Source: Seminavis robusta (taxonomy: Eukaryota; Bacillariophyta; Bacillariophyceae; Naviculales; Naviculaceae). From it: a stretch of 64,000 nt of DNA. Shown one piece after another: positions 55,050 to 64,000 of the stretch; the stretch's first letter is position 1; the number at the start of each line of letters is the position of its first letter. The DNA is taken from assembly GCA_903772945.1 (NCBI GenBank), contig CAICTM010000110.1, forward strand, positions 54,287 through 118,286. The letters are read 5' to 3'. The notes beneath the pieces were generated by a model. The model was not told the DNA's origin, did no database searches, and saw only the letters and a list, made by a program, of their open reading frames with translations. The position numbers and the translations under genes were made by a program.

Positions 55050-56285
55050 TCTCCCATACAAGTTTGCTGGCCTTTCTCTCCCCAACCCCATTACGGAAGC
55101 CCCCCTCCGCTACATTGCCAGTCGCGAAATTACTTCGGAAATTACCCGCTCCCTTCTTGCCCCCTTGCCCTTAATTCCCATCCCCCCTAGCCCTCTCCAC
55201 GACCCTGCCACCCCTTCATTGAGCCCCCACGTCATCCCTTCAGAATTGAAGACCATCGCACAGCCCTCACAGAAGGTCGTATCAGCGCCACCAAACGCCA
55301 TCACGACGCCTACCAAGCGGCTTTCGAGACCCATCAAGCCACTCTCACTCCGGCTGAGCAGTCCCGCCTCAATCGCAGTCGTTGCACTGGCTCCTGGCTT
55401 GCAGTCATGCCCGATATTGCCAAACGCACTCACCTCTCTGCTCAAGAATGGCGTGATGCTCTTTTTCTCCGGTTCGGTCTTACCCCCCCAGCTCTTCCAG
55501 CTCTTTGTGATGGCTGTACTGGTCCCTTCAGCGTTCCAATGCTCTGGATTGCAAACGCGGCGGCTTAATCTCCGTCGCCATAATGAAATCCGAAATGAAC
55601 TTGGTTCTATTGCATTTGAATGCTTTGGTTCCTCTAGCGTCCAGTCAGAACCACCCCTTCCCTCTGTTCCCGCCCCCACTATCCCTGCCGGTCACCCAAT
55701 TTCTACCTTACCTCCCTTCCCCCCCCCTCTCAATCCCCCTCCAGCCCCCAGCTCTTACGTGTGATCTTTCTATTCGCGCTTGTTTGAACGAGGTACTACA
55801 CTATTATTGACGTACGTGTCACTGATTTGGACTGTGCCTCTTACCGCAACAAAGATCCTGTCAAAGTTTTAACCCAACAAGAACGCGACAAAATTTCCAA
55901 ATATAAAGACGCGTGCGAGTCCAATCGCGTTCCTTCCACCCCTTTGTTGTTTCAGTGGATGATGCTTGCCCCTCAAGCCCCCAAGACTCTCTTACAACGC
56001 CTTGCTTCTGCTACTGCCTCCAAAACTCAATTTTCCTACTCTCAAACGATGTTCTTCATGCAGACCCGTATCTCAATTGCCCTTGTGAAAGCTACCCATT
56101 TATGTCTCCGTGGATCCCGCAAAGCCAAACCCTTTGCCCCCCGTAATGGTCCTCAATTTCTTGCCCCTGATCCCACAGAACCTAGTCCTGAATTTCGACT
56201 GTTCTTTGCTTTTAAAAGCCTGGCCCCGGCTGGCTTCCGTAGATAATTTCCCTACTCTAAACCCCCTTATATATTGTAATATAAA
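55050..56285 (+). mobile_element. 5'-truncated retroelement (copy B)
   Basis: Near-identical to 45298-46518 in copy A, same strand, 9.75 kb further on. It begins at CTCCCATACAAGTTTGCTGG. Its frame is more intact than in copy A: HRTALTEGRISATKRHHDAY, RLNRSRCTGSWLAVMPDIAK, ALPALCDGCTGPFSVP, then after a small frameshift ALDCKRGGLISVRHNEIRNE, a Cys/His segment typical of the RT C-terminal end, and the SYRNKDPVKVLTQQERDKIS domain. Many differences from copy A are one-base gaps in copy A. The 3' end is CTGGCTTCCGTAGATAATTTCC plus an AT-rich tail. No RT core is present. Confidence 0.8.
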
Positions 56286-56551
56286 GTAGAGCTATTCGAG
56301 AAGCTAAGGAAGACCCTTGTCATTTGATCCACTTTCTGCTTTTTAATGTTTAACTAAGTTAGTCGCTCATACTATTCATCTTACACTGGAAAATTGTTGG
56401 CGCCAATCTCTCATAGTCTCTCTCGTTGTTCTCTTGTTGCTTGCGTTTTCCTCGTCTGCTCACTTGTTCTTGTTCCATCCATCCAAACCTCGCTCTCGTC
56501 TCGTTGGTTCCCTCCTTCCATTTATTCATCCTCACTCACTCATGCATGTAT
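56286..56551. other. Short gap between copy B and the CLASP gene
   Basis: About 265 bases, CT-rich toward its right end. It probably contains the 3' UTR of the minus-strand CLASP gene. No gene was seen. Confidence 0.45.
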
Positions 56552-58861
56552 TCATTTATTTCCATTCGCCGCCGGCTGAAAGGCACCTTTACTAATGCGA
56601 TCCATTTCACGTTGCATGATATTCCCAGCCGTGGTGCGTTGATCCAAACACAGTCCGACCGATTCAAAGTAATCCAAGACTTGCTCTGGAGAGGGCGCCT
56701 GTTCGTGTTCCAACGATTGTTCAAAATCCCGCAACGTGTCCATTTCGATTTTGAGTGTTTCCATAATTTGGTCAACGTGCGTCTTGTGGACCCGGAGCAA
56801 TTGTTCGGCAATAATGTAGTGTTCCGGCAACAACGGCGTGGGGGGCAATGGTTTGCTGGTATCTGGTTGTGCATGATTTTGATCGGGATGCATATGATGA
56901 TGGTTGTTGTTGTTATTGTACATCATGGATCCTCCCAAACTACTCACGGCATCGGCGGGTGTGGAAGAAGCGACATTGTGGGGCGGCATGGGTGATCCAA
57001 TGCTTTCTCCCCGCGACCATCGTTCCTTCATGTGAATGGAGCGACGACTGCGTCTACGAGACGCGTGTTGTTTCAATTCGTTCATACTGGCAATGAAAGG
57101 TCCTTCCTCGATTTCACCCTCTTCGGGTGGCTGTTGCTGTTGTTGCTGTGGATAATACGGAGGAGGCTGTTGTTGTTGTTGCTGCTGCTGTTGTTGTTGC
57201 ACGTACGGATGCGCCAAAGTTTGATCGATACTCTTGGTGACATTCTGCAACATGTCCGTGGAACTGGCATGACTGTAGACTCCGGTACTGGCCATGGGAG
57301 GAGGATCTTGTTGTTGCTGATCTTGTGGCGATCCACTCTTGTCGATCAAATTAATGACTTGCCGTTCCGCAGCCGCCACAGCGTGTCCATTCATGCCTTC
57401 GGGAGAGGGTCGAGGGCGCGCTGCACCATTGGACGACCGTGGGACATGACTGGCGACACTGCGAGCATCACTATTGTCTTCTGGCGCTCTCAAATCGGTC
57501 AGCGATCCTCCCGACGTATACGAATGAGAACGAAGTGGAGGTTGATGCCGTGCTTCCGGTCGTCGCGGAGACGGCGATGGAGATCGTTGCTGGGGTCCTC
57601 CTCCCATACTGTGTCGCCCACGCCCAATGGGAGGTCGTGGGGGTGTGCCCAATTGGGGCACGGGATAGGCAGGACTGTTATTGTTGTTGTTGTTGGTATA
57701 CAAGTTGGTCGGCGACAGCGTCGGCTGCTGTGGTTCGACTTGTCCAAACGGACGACGCAACGGAGGTCCCAATCCTCGTCGTGTTTGCGGTGGTTTCGTT
57801 TCGGGTTTGGCGGGTTGTTTGTTAGTGCCACCACCGACACTAATGGAAATGGGGACGGCGCCTCCTCCCGGCGTAGATGGCCGTCCTCGTGACGACGGAC
57901 GATTCAATGTCGACGGAGGCTGTATACGACTGCTGGGAGTACCAGGAACGCCCTTGTTGTTGGCTTTGGAGGCGGTACTGTAATGGGAAAATCGACTGGC
58001 GACACTGAGTTCGTCATTTTGTACTCCATCGACGGCATTTCCTTGCTCGGTAACTTTGATGAGCCATTTTTGCAATTTCATGTCTTTACCAGCGGGCCCA
58101 TCGGGATCTCGAATCATTTCTTCCCACAGCACGGGTTGGTTGTCTCGAATGGTTCCAATGCCCGATTTGGCATACGACCTCACCGTGGGAGATGGATCCC
58201 GGAGTGTCTTGATGAATGCGGTTCCAATTTGCACCCAATTTTCTTCGGACAAGTAGGGTTGTTGTTGATCCGTGCCGTCGTCCATGGTCCAATGCTTGAC
58301 GCCCATGTCCAAATAAAGCACACAGGCTTCTCGGACCGTGCGTGATTTGTCCGTCTTTAATCGATCCAACCAGAGTGGCATGGCCATTTTACAGGGACAA
58401 ATGGGAATGATTTCACAGACCATCGATTGGACTTGATTGCGAATCACTTGGACCGTTTGGGCATGCACCTGTAACACGACGGGCATTAAATCCTTGAATA
58501 GATATTTGGCATCGCCTTGACAGAGGGCAAAGAGTCGCAATAACGATTCGCACGTTCGTTTGACGACAGTACTCCGAGGATCTTTGAGCAATTCGCCAAT
58601 GGGTTGATGCAAATGTCGCAAATTGGGCGGTGAATTGTACCAGGCTTCGCGACGGGCGTATTCGGCACCCGTGGGAATTTGCGCCACCAACTCGGTAAAT
58701 GCTTGCGTCCGCTTTTGCCATTGTTCGGGACGCGTACTCTCGATCGTATGCACCAAGTCGCGAATGGGACCTTCTTCCAATTGCATCTTGCGGGGTGATC
58801 CCTTGTTGAAGCCGCCGCTGCCGCCACCGGCGCCATTGCGAGGAGTGGATAAGTAGGCCAT
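56552..58861 (-). CDS. CLASP-type TOG-domain microtubule protein
   Basis: Single exon, 769 residues from ATG 58861. The frame continues upstream without a better start. A Gly-rich start (STPRNGAGGGSGGFNKGSP) precedes a HEAT/TOG domain about 20-270 with the CLASP N-terminal signature: AFTELVAQIP, SPPNLRHLHQPIGELLKDPR, STVVKRTCESLLRLFALCQG, MVCEIIPICPCKMAMPLWLD and LRDPSPTVRSYAKSGIGTIR. The remaining 500 residues are disordered, Pro/Gln-rich (poly-Gln near 575, YPQQQQQQPP) with SxP and basic stretches that could bind microtubules or EB proteins, and end in a helical segment (HKTHVDQIMETLKIEMDTLR). CLASP stabilises microtubule plus ends in spindle and cortex. The second TOG and C-terminal CLIP-interacting domains are not evident, so it is a short form. 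Confidence 0.88.
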   Translation of the reverse strand: MAYLSTPRNGAGGGSGGFNKGSPRKMQLEEGPIRDLVHTIESTRPEQWQKRTQAFTELVAQIPTGAEYARREAWYNSPPNLRHLHQPIGELLKDPRSTVVKRTCESLLRLFALCQGDAKYLFKDLMPVVLQVHAQTVQVIRNQVQSMVCEIIPICPCKMAMPLWLDRLKTDKSRTVREACVLYLDMGVKHWTMDDGTDQQQPYLSEENWVQIGTAFIKTLRDPSPTVRSYAKSGIGTIRDNQPVLWEEMIRDPDGPAGKDMKLQKWLIKVTEQGNAVDGVQNDELSVASRFSHYSTASKANNKGVPGTPSSRIQPPSTLNRPSSRGRPSTPGGGAVPISISVGGGTNKQPAKPETKPPQTRRGLGPPLRRPFGQVEPQQPTLSPTNLYTNNNNNNSPAYPVPQLGTPPRPPIGRGRHSMGGGPQQRSPSPSPRRPEARHQPPLRSHSYTSGGSLTDLRAPEDNSDARSVASHVPRSSNGAARPRPSPEGMNGHAVAAAERQVINLIDKSGSPQDQQQQDPPPMASTGVYSHASSTDMLQNVTKSIDQTLAHPYVQQQQQQQQQQQPPPYYPQQQQQQPPEEGEIEEGPFIASMNELKQHASRRRSRRSIHMKERWSRGESIGSPMPPHNVASSTPADAVSSLGGSMMYNNNNNHHHMHPDQNHAQPDTSKPLPPTPLLPEHYIIAEQLLRVHKTHVDQIMETLKIEMDTLRDFEQSLEHEQAPSPEQVLDYFESVGLCLDQRTTAGNIMQREMDRISKGAFQPAANGNK

Positions 58862-59560
58862 TGTGCTATATAACAATGACTGGTTCTTTTTTACGCTGTG
58901 GGGTTGTAGATTGCCAATTCGCCGTCGTCTTTTTGCCTCTAAAAACACTCCAACCAAATACAGCGGACCTACACAATCAAGTCAAGCCAAGTCAAGTCTA
59001 GTCAATTCAAAGTCAAGGGAGATGGACACACCCACACAGACGAAAGGGCAAGCAGCAAAGGGAGAGGAGCGGTGCTTGGAGGAGTTGCTTGGTGCTGCCT
59101 CGAGATCGTTCCTCTTTGGCCTTCTCTCATTTCTCTCGCTCGCCAAACTAATTTTGCTCCGCGCCAGGTCGGAGTACCGCGACTAAAGCATGGTCTAAAT
59201 CCAAAATAGCCTTCCTGGCTCGGTTGGCAGAGAACACTCAGGGTTAGAGTTGATGAAGGCTCGACAAGCTCCATGTGTTGATTTTGTTCATAAATTCGAT
59301 GCCTTTCCTTGCCGTTCTTTGGCGCTTCGAAATCATTCTGACATGTTCGAATCCAATGACGGTGAATGGCTCACGGTGACACCGCCAAAAGATCGTCCTT
59401 GGCGATCCAGCGATGGCCACTCATCATTGCCATTCGTAAACCGACAAAAATAATAAAAATTGTGTGCGACAATGACGAAGAAGGAACCAAGGAATCTCTG
59501 ATCAACCAAACACACATCCATACTCCTCACCTCACTACAACAACTAACCAACAATTAAAA
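58862..59560. other. Divergent promoter region
   Basis: About 700 bases between the CLASP start on minus and the transaldolase-like start on plus. GTCAAGCCAAGTCAAGTCTAG-type AGTCAA repeats lie near 58980-59015. A tRNA-like A box near 59214 is not supported by the rest. Confidence 0.5.
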
Positions 59561-60370
59561 ATGACGCTTCGACGATCCTTATCTCCCGCCATGATTCTTC
59601 AACTGTGGATCCTTGTGGTCCTATCAACAGTAGTGGAGTCCCTACTACAATCTCCCACGACGAGCCATCGAGGCCACAATCGTCTGTTTCTAGACACGGC
59701 CGAAGAATCCATTTGGCAAGAACTACTTCCTTTGGGTATTTTTCATGGCGTCACTACCAATCCATCCTTACTCGAAGCCGCCGGTCAAGAATGCTCTACT
59801 AGCAACATACATCACTTGGCACAAACTGCCTTGTCAACACCCGGCTGTCACGAAGTCATGGTCCAAGCATGGGGCAATGCCGCTCCCGAAATGTACAAGA
59901 TTGGCATGGAATTGTCCAAACCCGATCGCGCTCGAATTGTCGTCAGTGTTCCCGTGACACGAGAAGGAACCAAAGCCGCTGCTTGTCTGATACAATCCGG
60001 TGTCAGGGTGTGTATGACGGCCTGTTTCAATGCCAATCAAGCCATTATTGCGGCCGGATTGGGTGCCGAATATGTGGCTCCCTTTTTGGGACGCATGACG
60101 GATTCCGGCAAGAGCGGTTTGGAAGAGTGTTTGCGCATGGGACACATTGTCAATGGCATGCAAGCAACGACGCGGATTTTAGTGTCCAGTATCCGGTCCG
60201 AAGATAGCATGGCCGAATTAATGGCAGTGGGGGAAATGGATACTTTTACGATCACTCCCGATGTGGCACGAGCCCTGTTTCAAGATCCACTCACACAAGA
60301 AGCCGCGGAAGATTTCCAGGCAGCCGCACAACGAGCGGGCAAAGATCGTTTACTTCCTCCGACGGAATAA
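59561..60370 (+). CDS. Transaldolase/FSA-like protein lacking the catalytic Lys
   Basis: Single exon, 269 residues from ATG 59561. The frame is open upstream to 59366 but no better start exists. A hydrophobic leader (ILQLWILVVLSTVVESLL) suggests ER or plastid import. The TIM-barrel core follows the small transaldolase/fructose-6-phosphate aldolase family: NRLFLDTAEES, HGVTTNPSLLEAAG, MVQAWGN, ARIVVSVPVTREGTKAA, VCMTACFNANQAIIAAGLGA, YVAPFLGRMTDSGKSG, FTITPDVARALF. In the family the Schiff-base lysine sits in VVKVPVT; here that residue is Ser (residue about 130). The barrel is otherwise complete, so a catalytically altered or non-enzymatic homologue is likely. The alternative is that another Lys (TREGTK) takes over. 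Confidence 0.85.
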   Translation: MTLRRSLSPAMILQLWILVVLSTVVESLLQSPTTSHRGHNRLFLDTAEESIWQELLPLGIFHGVTTNPSLLEAAGQECSTSNIHHLAQTALSTPGCHEVMVQAWGNAAPEMYKIGMELSKPDRARIVVSVPVTREGTKAAACLIQSGVRVCMTACFNANQAIIAAGLGAEYVAPFLGRMTDSGKSGLEECLRMGHIVNGMQATTRILVSSIRSEDSMAELMAVGEMDTFTITPDVARALFQDPLTQEAAEDFQAAAQRAGKDRLLPPTE

Positions 60371-60947
60371 ATAAAATAGCTACCCTACCCTACAGATTCT
60401 TTGGCTAGCTACAAAGGAACCTCTTGGGAGGAGAAGAATACTACATGTTGCTTAGAGTATCAAAAAAGTGGAAATGTTTTAATAAAGCAAGAGAAATGAT
60501 CCGTGCGTGTATTTAATGGATTAATTAAACTAACAAACTGTACACAACAAGCGAGAATTGGTGGCAACTTAATGGATGGATCAAAGAGCGTTTCCTTGTT
60601 CGCCCTTACCGAACAAGTATCAAACTACCGTACGGTTACAATCCTCCGCGTACCGACAATGCTTCTTTCTTGTCATCTTTGTAGCCCGTGTGGGATTGTC
60701 GGTACAGTAAACCAAAAAGCTACAACTAACTTCCAATTAATAAAACCTTGTTTTCTTTGCCCCATGCTGTGGTTCCGTCTCCACTGGACGACGACTGGTT
60801 GCTTACGCGTGCTGCTACTTTTCATAATCTAGCAGAAGTGACAACCAGCCAGTGTGGTTTGTCAGTGTGCGGTTTATTTACCCCAAAAGCCAACAACTAA
60901 CTTCAATCATGCCTTTCGGCACCCGTGGACCCTTTACAATGTGGACA
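60371..60947. other. Intergenic with decayed duplicate of the ankyrin gene 3' part
   Basis: About 580 bases. 60682-60820 resembles 60855-61015: ACAACTAACTTC..AAT and the pattern TGCTG then CTCC, TCTCCAC, GG and CTG match with many changes. This looks like an old partial tandem duplication of the neighbouring ankyrin gene end. No gene. Confidence 0.45.
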
Positions 60948-62282
60948 TCAGCCCAAAAGCCTTGGTTTCTTGGCCGCGTGCTGCAGCTCCATCTCCACCG
61001 GGTGGCGGCTAGCTGTCGCATTGTGTTCGTGGTGCTGTTTCGTTCCCACTGATGATGCGTCATGAGCCCACCACAATGTTTCCGGTCGTTGTCGTAGCAA
61101 CGTGTAAAGGGCATCCAGACTCAACCCATGCGAGCAGGCCATGTGGAGGGCAAGTTGGCCACTTTGTCCACCAACCACACTCAGAGAGGAAGGATTGTCT
61201 CGGACCAAGAACTCCACCGATTTGTACGATGTTCGGGGAATTTGACAGGCAACGTGAATGGGGTGATCGCCATCCACATTCGTAGTGGTGTGGATCGTCT
61301 TCCAGTATTGGAGAATCCACTGTAGTAATACGGAATCTCCAATTTGTACAATCCATTCAAAACAGTCTTCCCAATTGCTGCTATCAGGATTGATCCCGTT
61401 CGTTTGAATCAACCATTGGGTTGTTTCCAAACACTCTTCGCGGCGCCATGTGTATTCTGACTGTTTTCGCAAGAGTGCCTCAAGGGGCGTGATGCCCCCA
61501 CCGTAGTTGGGCATTGTACGAGTATGGACGTTGGCGCCCGCTTCCACCAGCCCAATAAAGACAGATATGGGATGTCGAAGGAGCACATCCACCAGACACA
61601 GTGCAAGTGCATGAGGGGGTGCGTGCTGCACCAGCACTTGAAAGATGCGTGCTTCATTTTGGGGACGGAGTTTTTCCACGGAAATGGAACTGGAAATGCG
61701 GCCACGGCGAAAGAGTCGACATCCGTGTTGTAAGAGTAGCTGGAGAATTTCGGGACGACCCTCCAAAATGGCCAAATGCAGTGGAGGACGGTGTCTAATC
61801 GGGTAAGGACATGTACTTTCGGGGTTGGCACCGAACTCCAACAAGACCCGGAGGAGTTGTGCCTGTCCCATTTCGGCGGCTCGATAGGCACAGAGACCGG
61901 ACTGGTGAAGAGCACCTCCTTGCAGCAACGCGCGGCAAGTCTCGACATGACCACGTTCGCAGGCTCGAAAGAGAGCCGTCCCCGCAACACCCACATGCTC
62001 TACGAGCTGTCCTTCTTCTTCTTCGGGGATCCACGGAGTCTCATCGACACCGACACCACAATCGTCCAACAAGAAGCGGACAACGTGCGTGTGACCATGC
62101 CAAGCGGCGGCGTGGAGTGGAGGACACTTGTGGCGACCATAAAAGCTGTCCTCGAGGAGGGGCGTGGAAGGATACTCGTAGATGGAGACAGTAGAATTCA
62201 GCCGACGATACAGCTCCTTGCACTCCTCCAAGTCGCCGCGTTCACAGGCACGGAAAAAAGCACACTCTGTTGACATTGCCAT
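60948..62282 (-). CDS. Ankyrin-repeat protein
   Basis: Single exon, 444 residues, ATG 62282. No membrane span or signal. Ankyrin repeats begin at once (CAFFRACERGDLEECKELYR) and continue: PPLHAAAWHGHTHVVRFLLD, TALFRACERGHVETCRALLQ, LCAYRAAEMGQAQLLRVLLE, RPPLHLAILEGRPEILQLLL, then more degenerate ones and DHPIHVACQIPRTSYKSVEF and LALHMACSHGLSLDALYTLL. The C-terminus is His/Ala/Lys-rich (HNATASRHPVEM, AAKKPRLLG), possibly nuclear. It is not closely related to the 8.2-kb copy. It is probably a protein-interaction scaffold, partner unknown. Confidence 0.88.
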   Translation of the reverse strand: MAMSTECAFFRACERGDLEECKELYRRLNSTVSIYEYPSTPLLEDSFYGRHKCPPLHAAAWHGHTHVVRFLLDDCGVGVDETPWIPEEEEGQLVEHVGVAGTALFRACERGHVETCRALLQGGALHQSGLCAYRAAEMGQAQLLRVLLEFGANPESTCPYPIRHRPPLHLAILEGRPEILQLLLQHGCRLFRRGRISSSISVEKLRPQNEARIFQVLVQHAPPHALALCLVDVLLRHPISVFIGLVEAGANVHTRTMPNYGGGITPLEALLRKQSEYTWRREECLETTQWLIQTNGINPDSSNWEDCFEWIVQIGDSVLLQWILQYWKTIHTTTNVDGDHPIHVACQIPRTSYKSVEFLVRDNPSSLSVVGGQSGQLALHMACSHGLSLDALYTLLRQRPETLWWAHDASSVGTKQHHEHNATASRHPVEMELQHAAKKPRLLG

Positions 62283-62485
62283 GGTGCTCTCCTGTTACTC
62301 CAACGGGTGTTCAGTCGTCGGATAGAATACCGTACAATGTGATAAGGAGAGGTATACTAGCTAGTAGAGAGTTTGAACGGCGCTCTGGGTTGGGCTTCTA
62401 CTAGCTAGCTACTGGACGGTTGAGCAAAAGCTGAAAAGTTGGATTTACCTGGGCAGGTAAACTGCCTGAGTTCTCAACCCCTTTA
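62283..62485. other. 5' region of the ankyrin gene
   Basis: About 200 bases. It contains CTAGCTAG words at 62357 and 62401. Nothing else was seen. Confidence 0.4.
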
Positions 62486-63350
62486 ATGCTATTTCCTATT
62501 TCCTATTTCCTATTTTCTATTTCCTATTTCCTATTTCCTATTTCCTATTCCGGTGAAGCCAAAGTATAAGGATAGAGATAGTCATAAGCCAACAAAACTG
62601 AACATTGATGGTTCAATACATGTTAGGGGTAGGAATAAATCATTAATATTTAAGGTTAGTGCAATCAGCACAACAGCACAATAAGCCAGCAGGAGTTGTA
62701 AAGGTTAGAGTTACAATAAGGGAATGGCAGCTGGTAAATTATAGAGTAGCGGGCGGCAACACACAGGGCTAGCTTAATAAAGAAGGTTGCAATGAGGGAA
62801 TGAATGATACCGGGCGGCAACACACGACGTAGTCGGGTGTTGTCGCCAGGGCTGGCTTCAAAGATGGGTGCAATCTCGAACATGATCCTCCTTCTTCTAT
62901 CTGTCTTTCTGCCGAGGTATCGCAGCTCCCGCTGACTTAAATGCTATTTCCTATTTCCTATTTCCTATTCCGGTGAAGCCAAAGTATAAGGATAGAGATA
63001 GTCATAAGCCAACAAAACTGAACATTGATGGTTCAATACAAGTTAGGGGTAGGAATAAATCATTAATATTTAAGGTTAATGCAATCAGCACAACAGCACA
63101 ATAAGCCAGCAGGAGTTGTAAAGGTTAGAGTTACAATAAGGGAATGGCAGCTGGTAAATTATAGAGTAGCGGGCGGCAACACACGACGTAGTCGAGTGTT
63201 GTCGCCAGGGCTAGCTTAATAAAGAAGGTTGCAATGAGGGACGTCGGGTGTTGTCGCCAGGGCTGGCTTGAAAGATGGGTGCAATCTCGAACATGATCCT
63301 CCTTCTTCTATCTGTCTTTCTGCCGAGGTATCGCTGCTCCCGCTGACTTA
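62486..63350. repeat. Two-copy tandem block with TTTCCTA microsatellite and hairpins
   Basis: Unit A is 62486-62939 and unit B 62940-63350. Each starts AATGCTATTTCC and a TTTCCTA array (about nine copies in A, about three in B), then ATTCCGGTGAAGCCAAAG, a near-identical block of about 210 bases, and ends CTGCCGAGGTATCGC.GCTCC. Within each, GGCGGCAACACACGAC can fold with the following GTCG.GTGTTGTCGCC (62813-62847 in A, 63172-63206 in B), with 16-base arms and a 3-base loop. Unit A has an extra internal stretch. No coding potential. Confidence 0.85.
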
Positions 63351-63410
63351 TTGGGTAAACTGGACTTGAAGTTCCCCAATTCTTAAACGAATTTTCTACT
63401 TTTCACCCTT

Positions 63411-63625
63411 GTTGAAAAATTGACTCTAACTGTTGAAAAACTGTTGAATAAGTGTTGAAACGTGTTGAAACCCTGTTGAATTACTGTTGAATCTATAGTC
63501 AGGGGAAGTGGGGAAGTTGTTGAATAAGTGTTGAATCCCTGTTGGAAAGTGTTAAATCTTTGTTGAATTTGTGTTTAAACGCAATTCAACAGTGTTGAAC
63601 TTTATTCAACAGTCTCAGTGCTGTT
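63411..63625. repeat. TGTTGAA-rich tract
   Basis: Roughly fourteen copies of TGTTGAA or close variants (TGTTAAA, TGTTGGA) occur in 215 bases at irregular 9-20 base spacing. A few are on the other strand (TTCAACA) near 63582-63611. The tract separates the tandem block from the right end of the window. Confidence 0.75.
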
Positions 63626-64000
63626 AAATCCATAAATTCAAAACTTCAATATTGTTCCTTTCAAATACCCCATTTCCCCAAAGTTAACTTTTACTTAACC
63701 ATCCTGGTTCAGACGTACACCTCCAAAGATCTGACGCACCTTTGCTCCTTTCACTTTTAAGAAAGCCTATTAATATGACCAAGCCTCTCCTTACCAAAAC
63801 CTCGATGCTTCCGTGTCCGCATCTAAGAAGCGCATTTTGGGCAAAGTGGATATTATGGGGAAGGTGCACAAAACGCTGGATCAAATTTTAGCGACTCATT
63901 TATGTGGGTCCCTTATCATGTCGAAGGGCATTATTTTACCCACAACCCAATTCATGTACCGCACAGCTCAATGCCCAACAAACATAGAGTCCCTGCGAGT
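63626..64000. other. Right end; no gene seen
   Basis: About 375 bases, AT-rich. No frame of note and no RNA gene recognised. A gene cut by the window edge cannot be excluded. Confidence 0.4.

Noticed and set aside
57032-57892. 286-codon plus-strand frame
   Set aside because: Antisense of the CLASP gene's low-complexity part; starts at poor context and shows no domain.
59205-59275. A second tRNA gene
   Set aside because: An A-box-like TGGCTCGGTTGG is present but no B box, acceptor pairing or anticodon stem follows.
62488-62550. TTTCCTA array as telomere repeat
   Set aside because: Diatom telomeres are expected to be TTAGGG-type, the array is short, imperfect and followed by unique DNA.
1-64000. 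CRISPR arrays, operons, prophage genes or insertion sequences of bacterial type
   Set aside because: No spaced repeats with unique spacers, no tight gene strings or ribosome-binding sites; gene structure is eukaryotic throughout.

Overview
The window looks like nuclear DNA of a diatom, probably a pennate one. This is inference. The support is: short GT-AG introns of about 85-120 bases that restore conserved domains exactly; a gamma-beta-alpha fused urease; a Deg protease whose signal peptide ends before a Phe (diatom plastid style); secreted proteins rich in Pro and Thr; an in-frame TGA at a redox active site; and intergenic DNA full of the palindromic words TACCGGTA and GCTAGC. Genes are monocistronic and single-exon or have few exons. 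No bacterial-type operons were seen.

Layout. 1-9 kb: a MYND/F-box-like/LRR protein cut by the window edge, a Ser-rich LRAT/NC-domain protein (-), a DUF1295 membrane protein (-), a probable selenocysteine peroxiredoxin (+) and an ankyrin gene (-). 9.8-11.2 kb: a decayed tandem copy of the ankyrin gene. 11.8-20.3 kb: an AT-hook/HMG-like chromatin protein, two proteins of unknown function and a small cyclophilin. 20.9-25.6 kb: a 4-TM protein with a Cys-rich tail, an ICMT/PEMT-like methyltransferase and a secreted cPLA2-like hydrolase. 26-33 kb: a short zinc-binding exon, a 53-bp tandem repeat and a 1946-residue FANCM-like helicase that carries a PHD/ePHD cassette. 33.4-36.3 kb: urease (-), with two CRE-type palindromes upstream. 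38.6-41.6 kb: a four-exon Deg/HtrA protease. 42.5-43.6 kb: an FkbM methyltransferase.

43.9-56.3 kb is an accessory region. It holds pieces of one non-LTR-like retroelement family (one minus-strand fragment, two near-identical plus-strand copies 9.75 kb apart and a short tail fragment). Between the two copies lie a DUF4419 protein, a secreted flavin amine oxidase, an intron-containing tRNA-Ala(AGC), a tRNA-derived repeat and a small membrane protein. A sequence at 41.75-41.88 kb looks like the uninterrupted relative of the site where the first plus-strand copy sits. 56.5-62.3 kb: a CLASP-type microtubule protein (-), diverging from a transaldolase-like protein that lacks the Schiff-base lysine, then a second intact ankyrin gene. 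62.5-64 kb is repeat DNA: a two-copy tandem block with strong hairpins and a TGTTGAA-rich tract.

The items most worth checking are the TGA-coded peroxiredoxin active site, the helicase-PHD fusion, the lysine-less transaldolase, and the empty-site pair at 41.8 and 44.4-46.6 kb. No single new multigene system could be demonstrated.
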